DNA of 64,000 nucleotides, from positions 132,626,001-132,690,000 of the forward strand of contig JAZHRO010000036.1 of assembly GCA_037157565.1 (NCBI GenBank), in the 5' to 3' direction. Each line of letters begins with the position of its first letter. The first letter of the stretch is position 1. The position numbers were made by a program, and so were the translations under genes. The notes beneath the pieces are model-generated. The model had not been told where the DNA came from. It did no database searches and saw only the letters and a program-made list of their open reading frames with translations. This document shows positions 47,119 to 59,260 of this stretch, in pieces. Source of the stretch: Thalassia testudinum. Its lineage: Eukaryota > Streptophyta > Magnoliopsida > Alismatales > Hydrocharitaceae.

Positions 47119-49901
47119 ATCGGTCGATTTCATAGTGTTTTAAAGATATGTTCGTTGTAGTATGTTGCGAAAAACAATGATCAATTTAATTTATTTATTA
47201 CTCGAAATTTGGAATGTTCCGAGGTCAAACTCAGGGAGCAAACTTAGTTTTAGAAGCATAAAAATTCACAATTCACTACAATATACTGCTTTACAAAATT
47301 AAAGAGAGGGAATAAAAATTTTTCTTCTCTTCTTTACTTCTCTCTTCTTCTTTCTGTCTTCAGACGTCTAATTCCATGAATCAGATGTCTTAAGTAGCAT
47401 TTGCTACAGTGCTCGTCATCTTCTTCTTCCTTTCTCTTCGACTGCTGCTACTTCTTCTTGGCTTTTTCTTCTTCTCTTCTCTTCAACTGCAGCTTCCTCC
47501 TTTGGCTTCAGCTCTTCACTGTTGAGTTGCACCTCCTCCTTCTTCTTTTTGTGCCTTCTTCTTCTTCTTCAGTTGGCTTCTCCTCTTCAGCTTCTGCTCC
47601 TGTCTCTTCTTTTTCTTCCTTTCCTTCTCCTTCTTCCTCTCTGCTGTTGCACTATCTCCTCCTTCTTCTTCTCCTTCTGCTCCTCTGTGCGGCTAAGTCC
47701 TCAGTCGCTCCTCCTTTCTTCTTCTTCTTCCTCACCTACTTCCCTGCACAGTGTAAGGTTAGGCAAAACCTACCCCTCTACCCACACCCGCGTCTCTCTC
47801 TCTCTGTGTATCACTCTTCGGTATGCTCTCCCAGAGCCAGGTAATCGGGTCGGGTCGCGTGCCCGGGTCCAGGCGCACCGGCGTGGGTGTGGTGCGTGAG
47901 GAGTGATTGGTAGGCTAGTCGGGTCCGGTTGCCAGATCTGCGGGGTAGAATGTCGCGGACAAAGCGTGATAGGTGAGGGACCTCACCACATGTGTATCTC
48001 GAGGCGAAGAGGCTAATGCACTTTTTCAATTTATTCGGCTGCGGCGCTTCAAGGATTTTCGAGGTGGGAGTAAATGTCCCACCTTTATTTCGCGAACGCT
48101 TGCAGCAGGAGTTGCGTTCAATTGCCGAAGCTGTAGGAGTCCTCGAAGCCAATCACTTGGGTGGGGTTGTGCGCGAGGGCTTCCGCACAACCTGGGGCAC
48201 TTCACCTGGAGCGGAGAGACCTGCAACTGCAGCAAGCTCGCTTCAAGCTTCCTCGTCAATGGCGGAGGGACGTCGGAACCTGAAATGCATGAATACGGCC
48301 TTGCGGCCCTGTAAGACAGAGGAAAACCTTCGCCATATCACGACGAAGGTGAGGCGGGGGTTGGCTGGCAGCGAGGCGGCCTAGGCGTGCGTGCCTAGGT
48401 CGCACTGTGGCAGTGAAGGTGGGTTAGGTCGGTGGAGGTGTGCAGTGTGTGTGGCAGTTGGTGAAGGTGCGGAGGATGATCAGTGGGAGGTGGCGGAGCT
48501 TCTGGGGTGTTTGGTGAGGTGGATGGGTGAGTGGAATGACAGGAGCATCTCGCCGGAGATCAGGCCAGAGGTGGAGACGGTGGTGATGGACAGTGGATGT
48601 CGAGGGGTCGAAACAACAAATTAACAGGGCGGAAATAAAGGGGAGAGTAAGCGAAACTTATCTACGAGTCCAGAGTCAAGGGGGAGGTGCGGAAGTGGCG
48701 AGCGACCAGTGCTACCGTCACCGGAGACAAAGGTGCCAGGGGAGAGAACGGCGACGAGGAAAAGGGGTCGGAGAGTGCCTGCTGGTATGGTGCGGCGCTA
48801 TAGAGAATGGCAGAGTTAACCCTGCCACTAGTATGGTGGCAGGACGATGAGAGAGGAGAGGGAGAGTCGCCGGAAGCTCTGGCAGTTGGCCGGAGTTGGG
48901 AGGAGACGAAGAGGAGGGGGAATCTCAGGCCAAACGAAGCTTGGGAGGTGCGAAATGATCTGGGCTTGCTTAAATAGGCACGGGCAGGAGGTTATTCGCA
49001 AGGAGGCAACCAAAAGTCATCACCAGAGGCATGGCCGGAGGGGATACCCATACCTCTTGAGCGTTCGCACGAGAGGTATAGGGCGATTCAGGGTATGGGG
49101 AGCTGCTCATGCGGTAAGGGGTTCGCAGAGAGCTCCCATTTCAAATCTGAGAGCAGCTCCCCATACAAACATGGAGAAAACTACCTCGCAACATCGCCGG
49201 TGGTATGGGTCCCTACTGCAATGGCATAGGGACATGAATGAAGAAAGTGACAAGAAAGCTGAGGGGGCTTTCGCAAGGGTTTTCAAAAGTTAGGGCCAAA
49301 ATGTAATTGCGTGGATTATTTTGCAAAGTAGGTCAAAATGGTCTTCCCTTAGCTCCAAATTTTGGTACAAACCTAATTTGGACCTAAGGAATCCAATGGT
49401 AAAGTTTGATTTTAGGTTTGACCTCGTTTGATTGGACATTTTGCATAAAAACCCAAATTAGGTCAAATATTAAGCTTGGACCCCAATTTAGGTCAAAACA
49501 GGTTCCAAAGGCCAAATTGAAGGTTCTAAACCCTAGGGGATATTTTTCCATGAATTTTAGAGGGTTTATTTGATTTTTATCTTGCCTAAAACCTTGTGAA
49601 TTCAAGTGGGTTTGTTCTAGGGTTATAAGATGTCATTTAATTCTTAAATCTCACAATAACCATTTTTTAGCTGAACCATCCCACTTTTTCGCTTATTAAG
49701 TCCAATTGACCTATGTCTAGACCCTTAGAAATTCCGTTCATGCGCTGCAATGGTAAAATTGTAGTTTTACCTCTTGTGTCATGTTTTATTCTTAGATTAA
49801 CAATTCCTTGAATTAAGCCTTCTCTCAGGTTATGTAGGAGCTTTTGTTTACTTTATTAGATTAGAATGTGCCAGTTAGGGTTCATGATGAGGTTCTCATC
49901 A
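47119..49901. mobile_element. Probable solo LTR of a second family (2783 bp)
   Basis: The duplication ccctc is perfect (47114-47118 and 49902-49906), and the uninterrupted site is in the sister LTR near 40220. The ends are TAATCGGTCG and GTTCTCATCA, so on the minus strand it starts TGATGAGAAC. A CTT/TTC-rich tract lies at 47400-47740 and a GC-rich part at 47800-49000. One AGACGTCT pair with 20-bp spacing lies at 47362-47389. The ends are unlike copies A-D, so I treat it as another family. No coding domain was found. Confidence 0.7.
47400..47745. repeat. CTT/CTC-rich low-complexity tract
   Basis: Irregular repeats of CTTCTT, CCTCCT and TTCTTC. They create long Ser/Leu-rich or Phe-rich frames that I do not take as genes. 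Confidence 0.9.
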
Positions 49902-50414
49902 CCCTCCTTTTCACAAGGAGGATTTTGTCTCACAAAGGAGATGGGAATTCGCAATGTATATACCCAACACAATTACAAAGATAAATTACAACACAACCTA
50001 TAGAGCCACATAGTGAATGATTAAATCTAGCTACTATAGGTAAGGAAACTTTCCTTTGGTGGGAGTGCGTCACCATGACGACGTGGGTGCGTGAACTACG
50101 CTTTGGCACAACAACACTCTCGTGACGTCGGCGGGAGAGCGGGTGTGCAACTAGATTGAAGCTCTCTAAATGTGGAACAAATGTTTGGAGAGCTAGAGTT
50201 TCTTCTAAATGATCTTCTACTTCTTTTTGACACAAGAGATGTGGAAATATGTTGCTTGGTTGTGTCTTGGTGTTTTTGTGCAAGGCAAGGGTCCTCCTCT
50301 ATTTATAGAGGACCCAGGATGGCTTTGAAGCCCTTAGAAAGTTTCCATAGCCGTTGGGGTTGAACCTAAGGCAAAATAGGTCGTAATCAGAATCAATTAT
50401 GATTCTGACAGGGT

Positions 50415-50950
50415 CATCAGACGTCTGATCCAAGTATCAGATGTCTGGAAAACTTATTTAAGACGTCTGGGAACTAAGTTAGACGTCGGATTCTAGGCAG
50501 GTTTCCTTCTTGACTTAGTTCAAACCTAAACAAGGTTTTAGTGTAAGGTCATCAGACGACATATAGGACGTCTGGCACTAGGTCTGGACGTCTGAAAACC
50601 TATTGTACTACGGGAATCGATTCCCAAGATAGGTTAACGGCTAGGAAATCTAACAAAGGTGATTTTGGGTCAGCCGAGGCTCAACGATCACATATCAGAT
50701 GTCTGGGGTCCTTTACGGACGTTTGATAGAAGCCTAACGGTTATATTCCTCAACGTTTACTTTGTTGGCCAACGTTCCACTAGTTGGACGTCTGGCATAA
50801 CCATCAGACATCTAGACTAAGGTCTGGTCGTCTGATTTCATCAGATAGAACCTACGAAGTCCAGCCTAAGTCATTGGACGTCTAAGTCAACAGTCAGATG
50901 TCTTAAAAGTTACTATCAGATGTCTGATTTCTAGATTAGACGTCTGATTA
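50415..50950. promoter_or_regulatory. AGACGTCT palindrome cluster in the right LTR of the gag-only element
   Basis: Motifs start at 50419, 50439 (AGATGTCT), 50461 and 50481 (AGACGTCG), i.e. 20-22 bp apart, then recur to about 50945. On the minus strand they sit just upstream of the TATA box at 50302-50308. Confidence 0.78.
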
Positions 50951-51343
50951 GGCTGTCAGAACCCTATTTTGATTTTCTAAGTTCTCTACAGAAAGCCTAA
51001 GTATCCTAAGGTTGTGCATGTGTTCCTAGGACTACTTTAAGGGTTCTTTGAGGCTCTTTAACATAAGATCTAAGAAATAAAGAACAAAAATAAAGTACAA
51101 TGAATAAAAAAGGAAATCTATCCTATTCTTCATCTCCCTCCTTCTTCAAGCTTTCGCTCCTTGCAAAACTCCTCCTCTGTCAAGTTCTTCCAATCCGCCA
51201 TGGATGCGAGCTCAAACTCTATCTAAAACACGTCTCCATTTGCAAATATCCTGAAATCTAAGACTTCAAATGCAAATGTTAAATAACGAGTGTTTTGTTA
51301 TCATCAAAATAAACGATCGTGGTGCTCTAGCACCAACATGTTG

Positions 51344-52599
51344 TACATTGTTGTTAGGAGAATTGCACCTGCAAGCAGTGTGATATCCTCCGGCATGTGG
51401 TGTGTGCAATCCAGAAGTTGTCCTATGTTTAACATTCATGACACCTACGTGTGCTGTTAGGATCAGAGTATCTAAAGTAAGGGTCATGTGTGCTTTATAT
51501 TAGAGTATCAAGTACGTGCAACATTTGAAGGTCATGTGTGCTATAGGGTGATTAGTGTTCTTCATTGTTCACATGCTATGGGCTTTGGTTAGGGAAATCA
51601 AGTGTGCCATCAGATGCCATAATAGGAAAGTTTCATGTTGTCTGTTGTTAAGAAAGGTTTGATGCATTGTAGTATGAGTTGAAATGGTAATTACCATGCA
51701 TGGATTTCAACCAGGTAGTGAATATATACGAGGAACCCCCCTTGAAGAACTTGAGTGAGTTCGTTTTTCATGTACATATCATTTCGTTACAGGTATGCTT
51801 GCCAATGGAAGGGCTTAATGATTACAAGCAAGCAATATTGTGAACAACGATTACAAAGTGAAGTTGATTGTTAGATGTAGATATTGATTCGAAGTGTTGC
51901 AAATTAATAACACGTAATGTCTGCAATTACAATTTACGGTGTTGCGATGTTGTATGTGCTAGGTTTCTAGTTGGGATGTGTGCTGCTGGATCGGGGTTAA
52001 TTGGTCCCGTTGCATGCTCTAGGATTGCGTAAATGGTGTGCATAGGTGAGTGTCGACTCTAGTAGTGCTCAGCAACCGTGGAAAATATTGTTGAATATAG
52101 GTTGCATCTGGGAGGGTGTGACCTCACATTCTTCTCATGTATGCTTACCAAATTGGCCAGTATACAGCCCAAATTGATAAGATTTATTAGCGAGTGATAC
52201 TATAAACATGAAAGTTTTCTACATACATACTTGTTGCAACCATTGATGATGTACAATATGTAATGCATAGTTTACTAATTTGGATTTGGAATGTTACAAC
52301 AGATTGATATGTATTATCTGATACTGTAGCTGTTTCTACTGAAATAACAAAGCTCAAATTTCCTTAACATATACTACGTAATATTACAAGTTCATCCCAA
52401 AAATAAGTGTGAAGCAAAGAACTGTGATTAACATCCCAGACATTCCATTTGCCATAAGAAGTGATAAAGATAGTTAAAACAAAAAAAAGCATTCGACGTA
52501 GTGCTACCCATCACAGTAGTTCAGTAGTCCAGAATCTCAGATTGAAGGGGCAGTAGCATATTTGCTACCTAGTAGGTTGAGGGCATATCAAGTGCGCAA
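51344..52599. other. Non-coding stretch, nothing recognised
   Basis: AT-rich with only short frames. It is the continuation of the locus that the gag-only element entered, between the FAR1-like and the Ulp1-like remnants. Confidence 0.5.
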
Positions 52600-55500
52600 G
52601 AACTGAATGTCTTTGTCAGCATGGCTCCTTGATATGTCTTTTCCTTTCATGATTAGCTCAATCCATCTCATTTTGTAAACTCCACAACTGTTGCTGGTAG
52701 GCTTTTGTTGTGGGGCAGCCGCATCATGGAGGAAATTCCACTTCTTGTTCTTCTCCATATAACATTCATATTATGTTGTACTCTTGCAACCTAATAGAAG
52801 GAAGTGTGCTGGGATAAGATATTGAATTTGTAGAATATAAAAACGGGAATTGTTATTCATGAGAAACATATGTATACCATCTTCTTTGCAAATTGATTGT
52901 CAACTGATGAGATTCCTCCATTCCGTAAGCTATTATAATTGATTGTTGTTCCTTCATCCCAATTAATAACCAAAAGGTGCCAATGTTTCTGTGTGTGAAT
53001 TAGCACAATGCAGATATCACAAGATTGGAGCCTAAATGTGTGATATGTTATGTCCTTATTGTAAATTCTCTCTTGCCTTTAAGAAACTGCCAAAGAAAGT
53101 GTTGTAGGGAGGAATTGTGTGTTCCAAGGGTTCCCAACTCTAATACTCTCATCAAGGAGAAACATTTGATGTGCATCTATTATCTTGAAAATCATAATGA
53201 GCAACACAGTTCAATCAATTAATGAACATCAAGATGCAAAGATATCAAAGTTATTCTAATAGTTAACATACAGAGCTGCTGGTGAAGTTGATTGTCTTCA
53301 GAAATTCACAGAAGTTTTGTTCGTCGATGCAAAGAGATCCTCTTTGCCATAGCACATCCTCCTTTGATTTGTCATTTTCAACAACCCTTTTTAGTAGGTC
53401 CTATCCTGCAGTTTCTATGGACTCTTCACTACCATTAGTAATACCTCTGCTAAGCTTCATTTTACCGGTGAAGCTTCTAGTTCGTGGGTTGTGCTTTAAG
53501 TCCCTTTCCATGGAGCCAAATAGTTGTCTACCCCAATCCACCTCAAGACATAATTACTATTGAAAATACGTTTAATAGTTGGAAGAGAGTATATGATATT
53601 TTCTAAGTGAGTTGGATGCAATTGGTTAATGCTACCTCAACTGTAGTGCATGCTTTCAACTAATTTGTTTATTCATTATGAGTAGTTGAACCACTAGGAG
53701 TCGTGGTCCAATTGTCCTAAAGAGATAAAGAAATTAAGTAGGGTTCTTTGTGCATGGGTACACATAAGATATATTGCATTTCATTAATATCAATGATGGA
53801 TTAATCTGACTATCGAAGTTCTCATCATCATCCTTCTTTAGGTCAAAGCTTGGCTGAAATATGCCGGTGAATGTTATATTCTATGTTGAAGTTTTAAATG
53901 AGAGGTATCGGCTACGTAATGTGTACCAGATCATTGAACGTTGTATGTTGTGATGTTGGACTTGGGTTAGGTGCCGTGTCACTATCATCAAGTAGGAGAT
54001 TAAAGCTTGGCTAACAAGTGGATTTAGAAATTAAGTTTATAAAATCATTAGATAATTCTACTATCAAAGCTATTGACTTGTATGGTGGTATCGAAAGCAT
54101 ACCACGTTATTCAAAAACATCCAACGTTCAATTTGTTTGCCCTTCGCAACCATAAGTTTCACTCCTTTTGTAGCTTCAATTATGTCGTCAATCTCTTGTT
54201 ACTCAATTCCAAAATGATTAACATTCTCCATTTGCCATGTTTTTCTATATCTTTAAAATTGGAATGTAAATATATACCACTCAAATCAACAAGATTGACC
54301 TCAATGGTAGAATCACTGAAAGTGAAGTCCTCAAGTTCTCTGCATTGTGTTGAAGGCATGTTCAAAGATGTTGATGAGTGAGAACTATGTTCCAATGTGC
54401 TCTTCATTATTGGCTGACGATGAATAGTAGTAGTTACAACATAGTGCTACATTATTTAAAAGAAACAATGGTTAAATATTATGGTGCAAAATGGAATGTA
54501 TAATATGAATCTGCAAACAGCATACATGTCATGTTGGCTGGAGATGTTGGACAATTAGTGAAGCATATCCAAAAGGTTTAGCAATTGCAGGTAAATACTA
54601 AGCAATATACATGGTGAACAGTTACAAACATTACGAAATATAGATCATAAGTTATAGGTTGGCAAAGTGTTGAAATTGATATAAACCTATTGTGTGCCTC
54701 GAATGTTATTGTGCCATCTAACATCCTCAGTATAAGGGCGATCGAGAGATTGATTGACTAATACCTATAAGTATAGAAAATGAAGGAACTTATATCGTTA
54801 GAGAAAATTAGGAAGCAAAGCCAGGTGTTGATCCTTACATTGAATGTGGTGTCAATCTTATTTGGATTGGATACTATGTACGAGTTATGAAGTCAAGCCT
54901 CTGCATCATTGCAACTAACTTGTTGCTCAATCTTGTGACTTCTACATCTCTTTTAGAAATTCATGACGTAATGTTGCTATTTGGTCAACCAGTTGTGTGT
55001 TGGGAAAGTTATGTGTTTTTGTATTGATATTGGTCGATGGAGGTCTGATAGGTGTTGCTTGTGCCAAATTAGGCCCTGTTAGACTACAGATAGGCAGCCC
55101 CTTACTTCATTCACTTTCATAGATCTTGAATGCATTTCTTTGCAATAACCTTGCTGGGAAATCATCAATATCAAGGCCATTGTCATCCAACAATCTTGAT
55201 ACCGGTTTCTTATAGGACCATCCAGCAACAAGTGGGTAGGCAGTTGGCTGAATTGGGTCATCCCAATTTAACACCTCTAGGCCCAAACTTGGAAGTAACA
55301 GCAATCACTGTAAGAAAATGTAGATGAAGGAAACATCCAAGGTTAAGTGTTTATTTTCTTACACTTAGGAGAGATGGACATCCCTTCAAATATCCAAAAC
55401 CTCCTCCGTTCATTGATACATAAATCTTCTGTGCCATTTGGGTCAGATCATTCGTCAGTACCTCATGCACTACCGTTGCCCAAGAATACTCATGTAGTGC

Positions 55501-56040
55501 ATCAAGCTTCTCAATATGATGAAATAGTCTTGGGTATATATAGTGAGACTCATGGGCAAGGAGCAAATTGCCACAAAGTAAAGATAGTAGCCTGACTTGA
55601 TCATCAATTTTGTAATTAGGCCCTATCCTTTAGAGCTCTTGAAGAAACTTCCTTCCCTAAAATACTGTAGGGATCCTTATTCCAAAATATTTCAGTCAAA
55701 ATGGGTGCTTCTTTGCATTCACATATGTTCTCAACTTTATTTCATGGGCATCAAGTGGTAGTCCAGTGAACTTAGAGATATGTTCAACAATGAATGGGAT
55801 GCATCCTCCAAAAATGAAGAAGTCACATGTCTCCATGTCGAAAGACGATATCAACTTTGCACATAATCGTCTATCTTTGACAGGGCATTGGTAACCATCA
55901 AAATGCTCAAAAGGTGTTTCCTTAAATCTTATCTTCACTTGATTAGAGCATCGCTAGAATGCTAGCATGAAGTCCTTAATAGCACTTTTGGAATCAAATG
56001 AAGGAGCCTATTCTACTCTTGGGTTGACTCTGACAAATAC
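52600..56040 (-). pseudogene. DUF1985/Ulp1 (C48 protease)-like gene, broken
   Basis: Read on the minus strand. 56040-55696 gives FKETPFEHFDGYQCPVKD and FIVEHISKFTGLPLDAHEI, which resembles the DUF1985 or plant-mobile-type domain in front of plant Ulp1-like proteases. 55566-55351 (LFHHIEKLDALHEYSWATVV, YLKGCP) and 55304-55107 (WDDPIQPTAYPLVAGW) continue it. The protease end shows the His motif HWHLLVINWDEG, then a YNSL where Asp is usual (52965-52880), and a Cys motif SCGVYKMRWIEL (52700-52650). Frames change and stops occur (two before 55938). Such genes cleave SUMO-like conjugates and are often carried by plant DNA transposons. Confidence 0.62.
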
Positions 56041-56546
56041 AACAAACATTTTTAAAGTGGGACAAATACAAAAGACCATATGTCATGGATAGTATAAGAT
56101 AAGAATGATACATCACAGAGTAATTTAGATTACGAGATGGATTAGATTTTTGAATCACCTCTCAACTGGCATCTTGCCCCTGTCATTTAGCACCTCATGG
56201 AAGTGCGATTGTTGATGATGTGGTAAATGTACTGCAGTTTTATTAGGAGTTGTCGCAACGTACATTCTTGGACTGTGCATTGACATGGCTTGATTTGGAT
56301 TCAACCTTGGACTTCTCCAGGAAGAATGAATCAATAGCATGTAATTTATAGTTAACACTGTATATACATTGGTCGTTTAATTCCTCAACATAGTTAATTA
56401 AGTTATTTAGACTTAATTAATCACATGAGAAAGTAACTTAGGTTAACTTATTTTATGTCGGTTGTGTGGTATAAAGTCAAGTTAACCTAACATTTTAGAT
56501 TTTAAGTTCTTTTTAATTGGTTGAGTCCAGGTAGTTCACTGGGAGG
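56041..56546. other. AT-rich spacer, no gene recognised
   Basis: Short frames only (one at 56155-56358 on the minus strand could be a further exon of the Ulp1-like gene but shows no motif). Ends at the target site of solo LTR C. Confidence 0.45.
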
Positions 56547-57109
56547 CATAATGTTACGAACGCGCGGCTTCAGACGTCTTTCAAGACGTCTGGGAGGTGG
56601 CCCAGACGTCGAACTAGACGTCTGGAACCCCTTCCAGACGTCTGGGATTCGGTTTTTTCGACACGAACGGTTTCGTCTGCCCGCCTGAGCACGCAGACCT
56701 GCGAGCGCATCTCTCTCTCTTTTTCCCTCTCCTGCGGTCGCAGGCTGCGTCCTCTGTCCGCTCTCTCTCCTCCCCGCGCAGCTTTAAAACGCCACGCCTC
56801 CTCCCTCACTCTCATCACCTCCGCCCCCTTCCTCTTCTCCATCCAGCCGGTGCGCGAGAGCGAGCGCGAGTGAGCGGTGGCGGCAACAGCCGCGGCGGGT
56901 GCGGGAGGAGGTGCTGCGCGAGGGAGGAGGCATCGGCCGTGAGGGCTCGAGCCTGCCGGGGCAGCGGGAGCCGGCCGGCGGGGGCGCAGCGGACGCAGGG
57001 TGACGCGAGAGGCCTGCTGCAGCTCGAGCAGCAGGCGGACGAGTCGCGGCGCGGCCGAGCGTCGCGAGTGGAGGGCGAGTCGCGCCCTGATTCTGGAATT
57101 TTCTCCAGA

Positions 57110-57460
57110 ATTAGACGTCTGGGCTTACAACCAGACGGCGGGGAGGACGTCTGGAGGACTGTCCAGACGTCTGAAAGGTGAGTTATTCCGCCTTTCTTCC
57201 TCTTCTTCGACTGACCGTACTAAGAGAGAGAGGAAATGGGTACGCGCAGGTTCGGATTCGTCATCCAACGCGAATCAGACGTCTGGCTGCAGTGCCAGAC
57301 GACGGAAGCGACTTCCAGACGTCTAGGGTAACCATCGGACGTCTGGGAACTAGGCCAGACGCCCCCGCAGGCTTCTGGATGTCTGAGAGACCACGTAGAG
57401 CAAAGGTAACCTCTGATCCACTTTTAAGACGTCTAGAAGAGGTTCTAGACGTCTGATTTT
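57110..57460. promoter_or_regulatory. Second AGACGTCT cluster of solo LTR C
   Basis: Includes an exact pair at 57427 and 57447 (20 bp apart) and several decayed copies. It lies downstream of the putative TATA box. Confidence 0.75.
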
Positions 57461-57750
57461 GCACTGTTTCGTCGTTTTCGACCCGTTTAGGGCCCGTTCG
57501 GAGTCCGTTTTCCGCATTTCGAGTTGCGTGCTTTTCGAAATTACATCCTCTACCCGTCTACAGTAGTTGTATACTATTTTGAGAAACTCCTTGTGTTTGA
57601 TCCTTGTGATAGGACCCCGTTTCGTTGTAGTCTCGGGGTTGCGAAGGCACGCGGGATTCCCGACCACGCCCCCAGTACTCTTGTTGTAACCGGTAGAGTG
57701 GCTTTTAAGTTTATTAGTATAATCTGTTAATTATGAAACCATAAATAGAA

Positions 57751-57890
57751 CCTAGGACATTGCATGAATCCTAGGAATGAGAAACTAGAATGAATGGTAG
57801 ATCCTAGGGTGTTGCATGAATCCTAGGGCTGGAAAACTAGATTGTATGATAGATCCTAGGGTATGGCATGAATCCTAGGATGGGAAGAAC
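57751..57890. repeat. 52-bp tandem repeat inside solo LTR C
   Basis: Units start CCTAGG at 57751, 57803 and 57855, exactly 52 bp apart, each containing GCATGAATCCTAGG. Copy D has the matching array inverted near 61975-62110. Confidence 0.92.
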
Positions 57891-59260
57891 TAGTGGAATA
57901 TATGAATACTGCAGTCTTGGAAAATGTGGAAAGGAAATAATAGCTACCTGTAAATTGGTTTAACAGCTGCCTGTTATGAATAAATGAGCATGTCTGGGAA
58001 TATGGGATGTATGAATGTGAAACTGGGAAGGTGAAACCTGAATGTGCTGAGTTAAAAGAACTGGAACCCTACAGGGAATTAGGAGTGGAACTCCTGGAAA
58101 GAGAAAGGAATGGAACTGAGAAAGAAAGACGTGGTAGTGTACTGTCTCTTGGGTACGTAGTACCAAGGGAAGTACCTGTACCTGTTTAGTGCAGAGCGGA
58201 GCCAGCCGCCCCAGGGACCCGAGGTTAGGACTGGCCACTTTGTACCGACTTGCTGGCCCTCGTGTACGTAGTACCGAGGAGAGCTACTAGTGTAGGGAGG
58301 TACTAGCTACCCCCCGGGCCCCAGGGTTCTGCTAGCCTCCTACACCGACTTGTTAGGCCCACTGGGCAAACCAGGGTAGTCAGGCGAGGGTGCGCGGACT
58401 GTGGAGGGGCAAGGCCCCTGTTTGGTTACTGTGGAGGGGTTGGACCCCTGTTACTGAGAGGGCTCTGCCCTGTACTGGTTCCGTGCTGTTCTTTGGGCGC
58501 ACCCGTTAACGGAAACGACTGACCGCGTGCCAGTGCGGGTTAGCTACCTGTGCATTTATCGCGCGTGCCGTAGTCACCGTTACGTCTGTCCGTAACCCTG
58601 GGGTGGTTGACTGAGAGTAGGATCACCACGAGGGACTCTCCCGGCCAAGAGAGCACCACATGCTACTTCTACTATTCGGAAAAGACTGCAATCAAGATCG
58701 TTCCCACGAAGAACATTCGAGATCAAGTGAAGGATCTGAGAAATAGATAAATTGTGAGACAATAGAAAGACGTAATTAAAGAAAGTAACAGAACATAACA
58801 GCTACTGTACACTCTACTGTTTCTTTTGTTTTAGTTGCCACTCTACTCAGCGTTTTGCTGACGTGTTACACTCGTTACCTTTCAGGACCAGGTGTTGAGC
58901 AGCCAGGGTCGGCGGCTGCAGAGGACGTTGGGCCGAGTAGGGTCCAGTAGAGTTACCACTGTTCTCTTGTACCTCTTTTTGTTCCACCGTAGTGAGTAGT
59001 TCTTATTACCACTGTACTTTTCTTTACCTGCAGTTCATATTATGTTATGAATGTTGTTCTACTGTTGTGGTGGTATATACTGTAGTAGCTTCTTTCCTTA
59101 CTGCTGTATTTCCTTACTGTTAGTTATATTCATGCTGAATGTGGTTTATTTTACTGCTCTTTTGGTTACTTCCTCATTGGACGACTAGGTCTTGGGATCA
59201 GTTGAGTCGATCCGGTTCTCGTGTCTCGTAGGGACTCGGGAATCGGGTCGTTACACATAA

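Larger units (their letters stand above)
39961..51338 (-). mobile_element. Gag-only copia-type LTR retrotransposon (TR-GAG/LARD-like)
   Basis: The LTRs start TGTAAATCCCTAC and end CACCAACA. The duplication tgttg is perfect (39956-39960 and 51339-51343). On the minus strand the primer site lies left of the right LTR and the purine tract right of the left LTR. The 2.1-kb internal region encodes only a copia-type Gag; no protease, integrase or RT was found. Each LTR carries a later solo LTR (41464-44179 and 47119-49901). The LTRs are close copies: the 117-codon frames at 40256-40609 and 49930-50283 differ at four or five codons, so the insertion is fairly recent. Confidence 0.9.
46841..51338 (-). 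repeat. Right (5') LTR of the gag-only element, with insertion
   Basis: Without the solo LTR at 47119-49901 and its duplicated ccctc it is about 1.71 kb. On the minus strand the AGACGTCT cluster (50945-50415) is followed by a TATAAAT box at 50308-50302, then the transcribed part. A 117-codon frame (50283-49930) starts just after the box and is kept in the other LTR. Confidence 0.9.
56552..59255 (+). mobile_element. Solo LTR, copy C of the TGTNACGACCC family (2704 bp)
   Basis: The duplication cataa is perfect (56547-56551 and 59256-59260). The ends are TGTTACGAACG and CGGGTCGTTACA. AGACGTCT motifs lie at 56572, 56584, 56616 and 56636 (with AGACGTCG at 56603), followed by a CTTTAAAACG box (about 56782), a GC-rich CpG-dense part (56830-57090), then a second motif cluster (57110-57460). 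A 52-bp tandem repeat lies at 57751-57890. It is a near inverted copy of D. The frames in the GC-rich part show no known domain. Confidence 0.9.

Noticed and set aside
47401..47899. Long Ser/Leu/Phe-rich open frames on the plus strand
   Set aside because: They are translations of a CTT/CTC-rich tract inside a solo LTR and have no domain or codon signal.
56870..57326. GC-rich Arg/Ser/Gly frames in solo LTR C as genes
   Set aside because: CpG-dense LTR sequence yields open frames by chance; the inverted copy D does not keep the same proteins.
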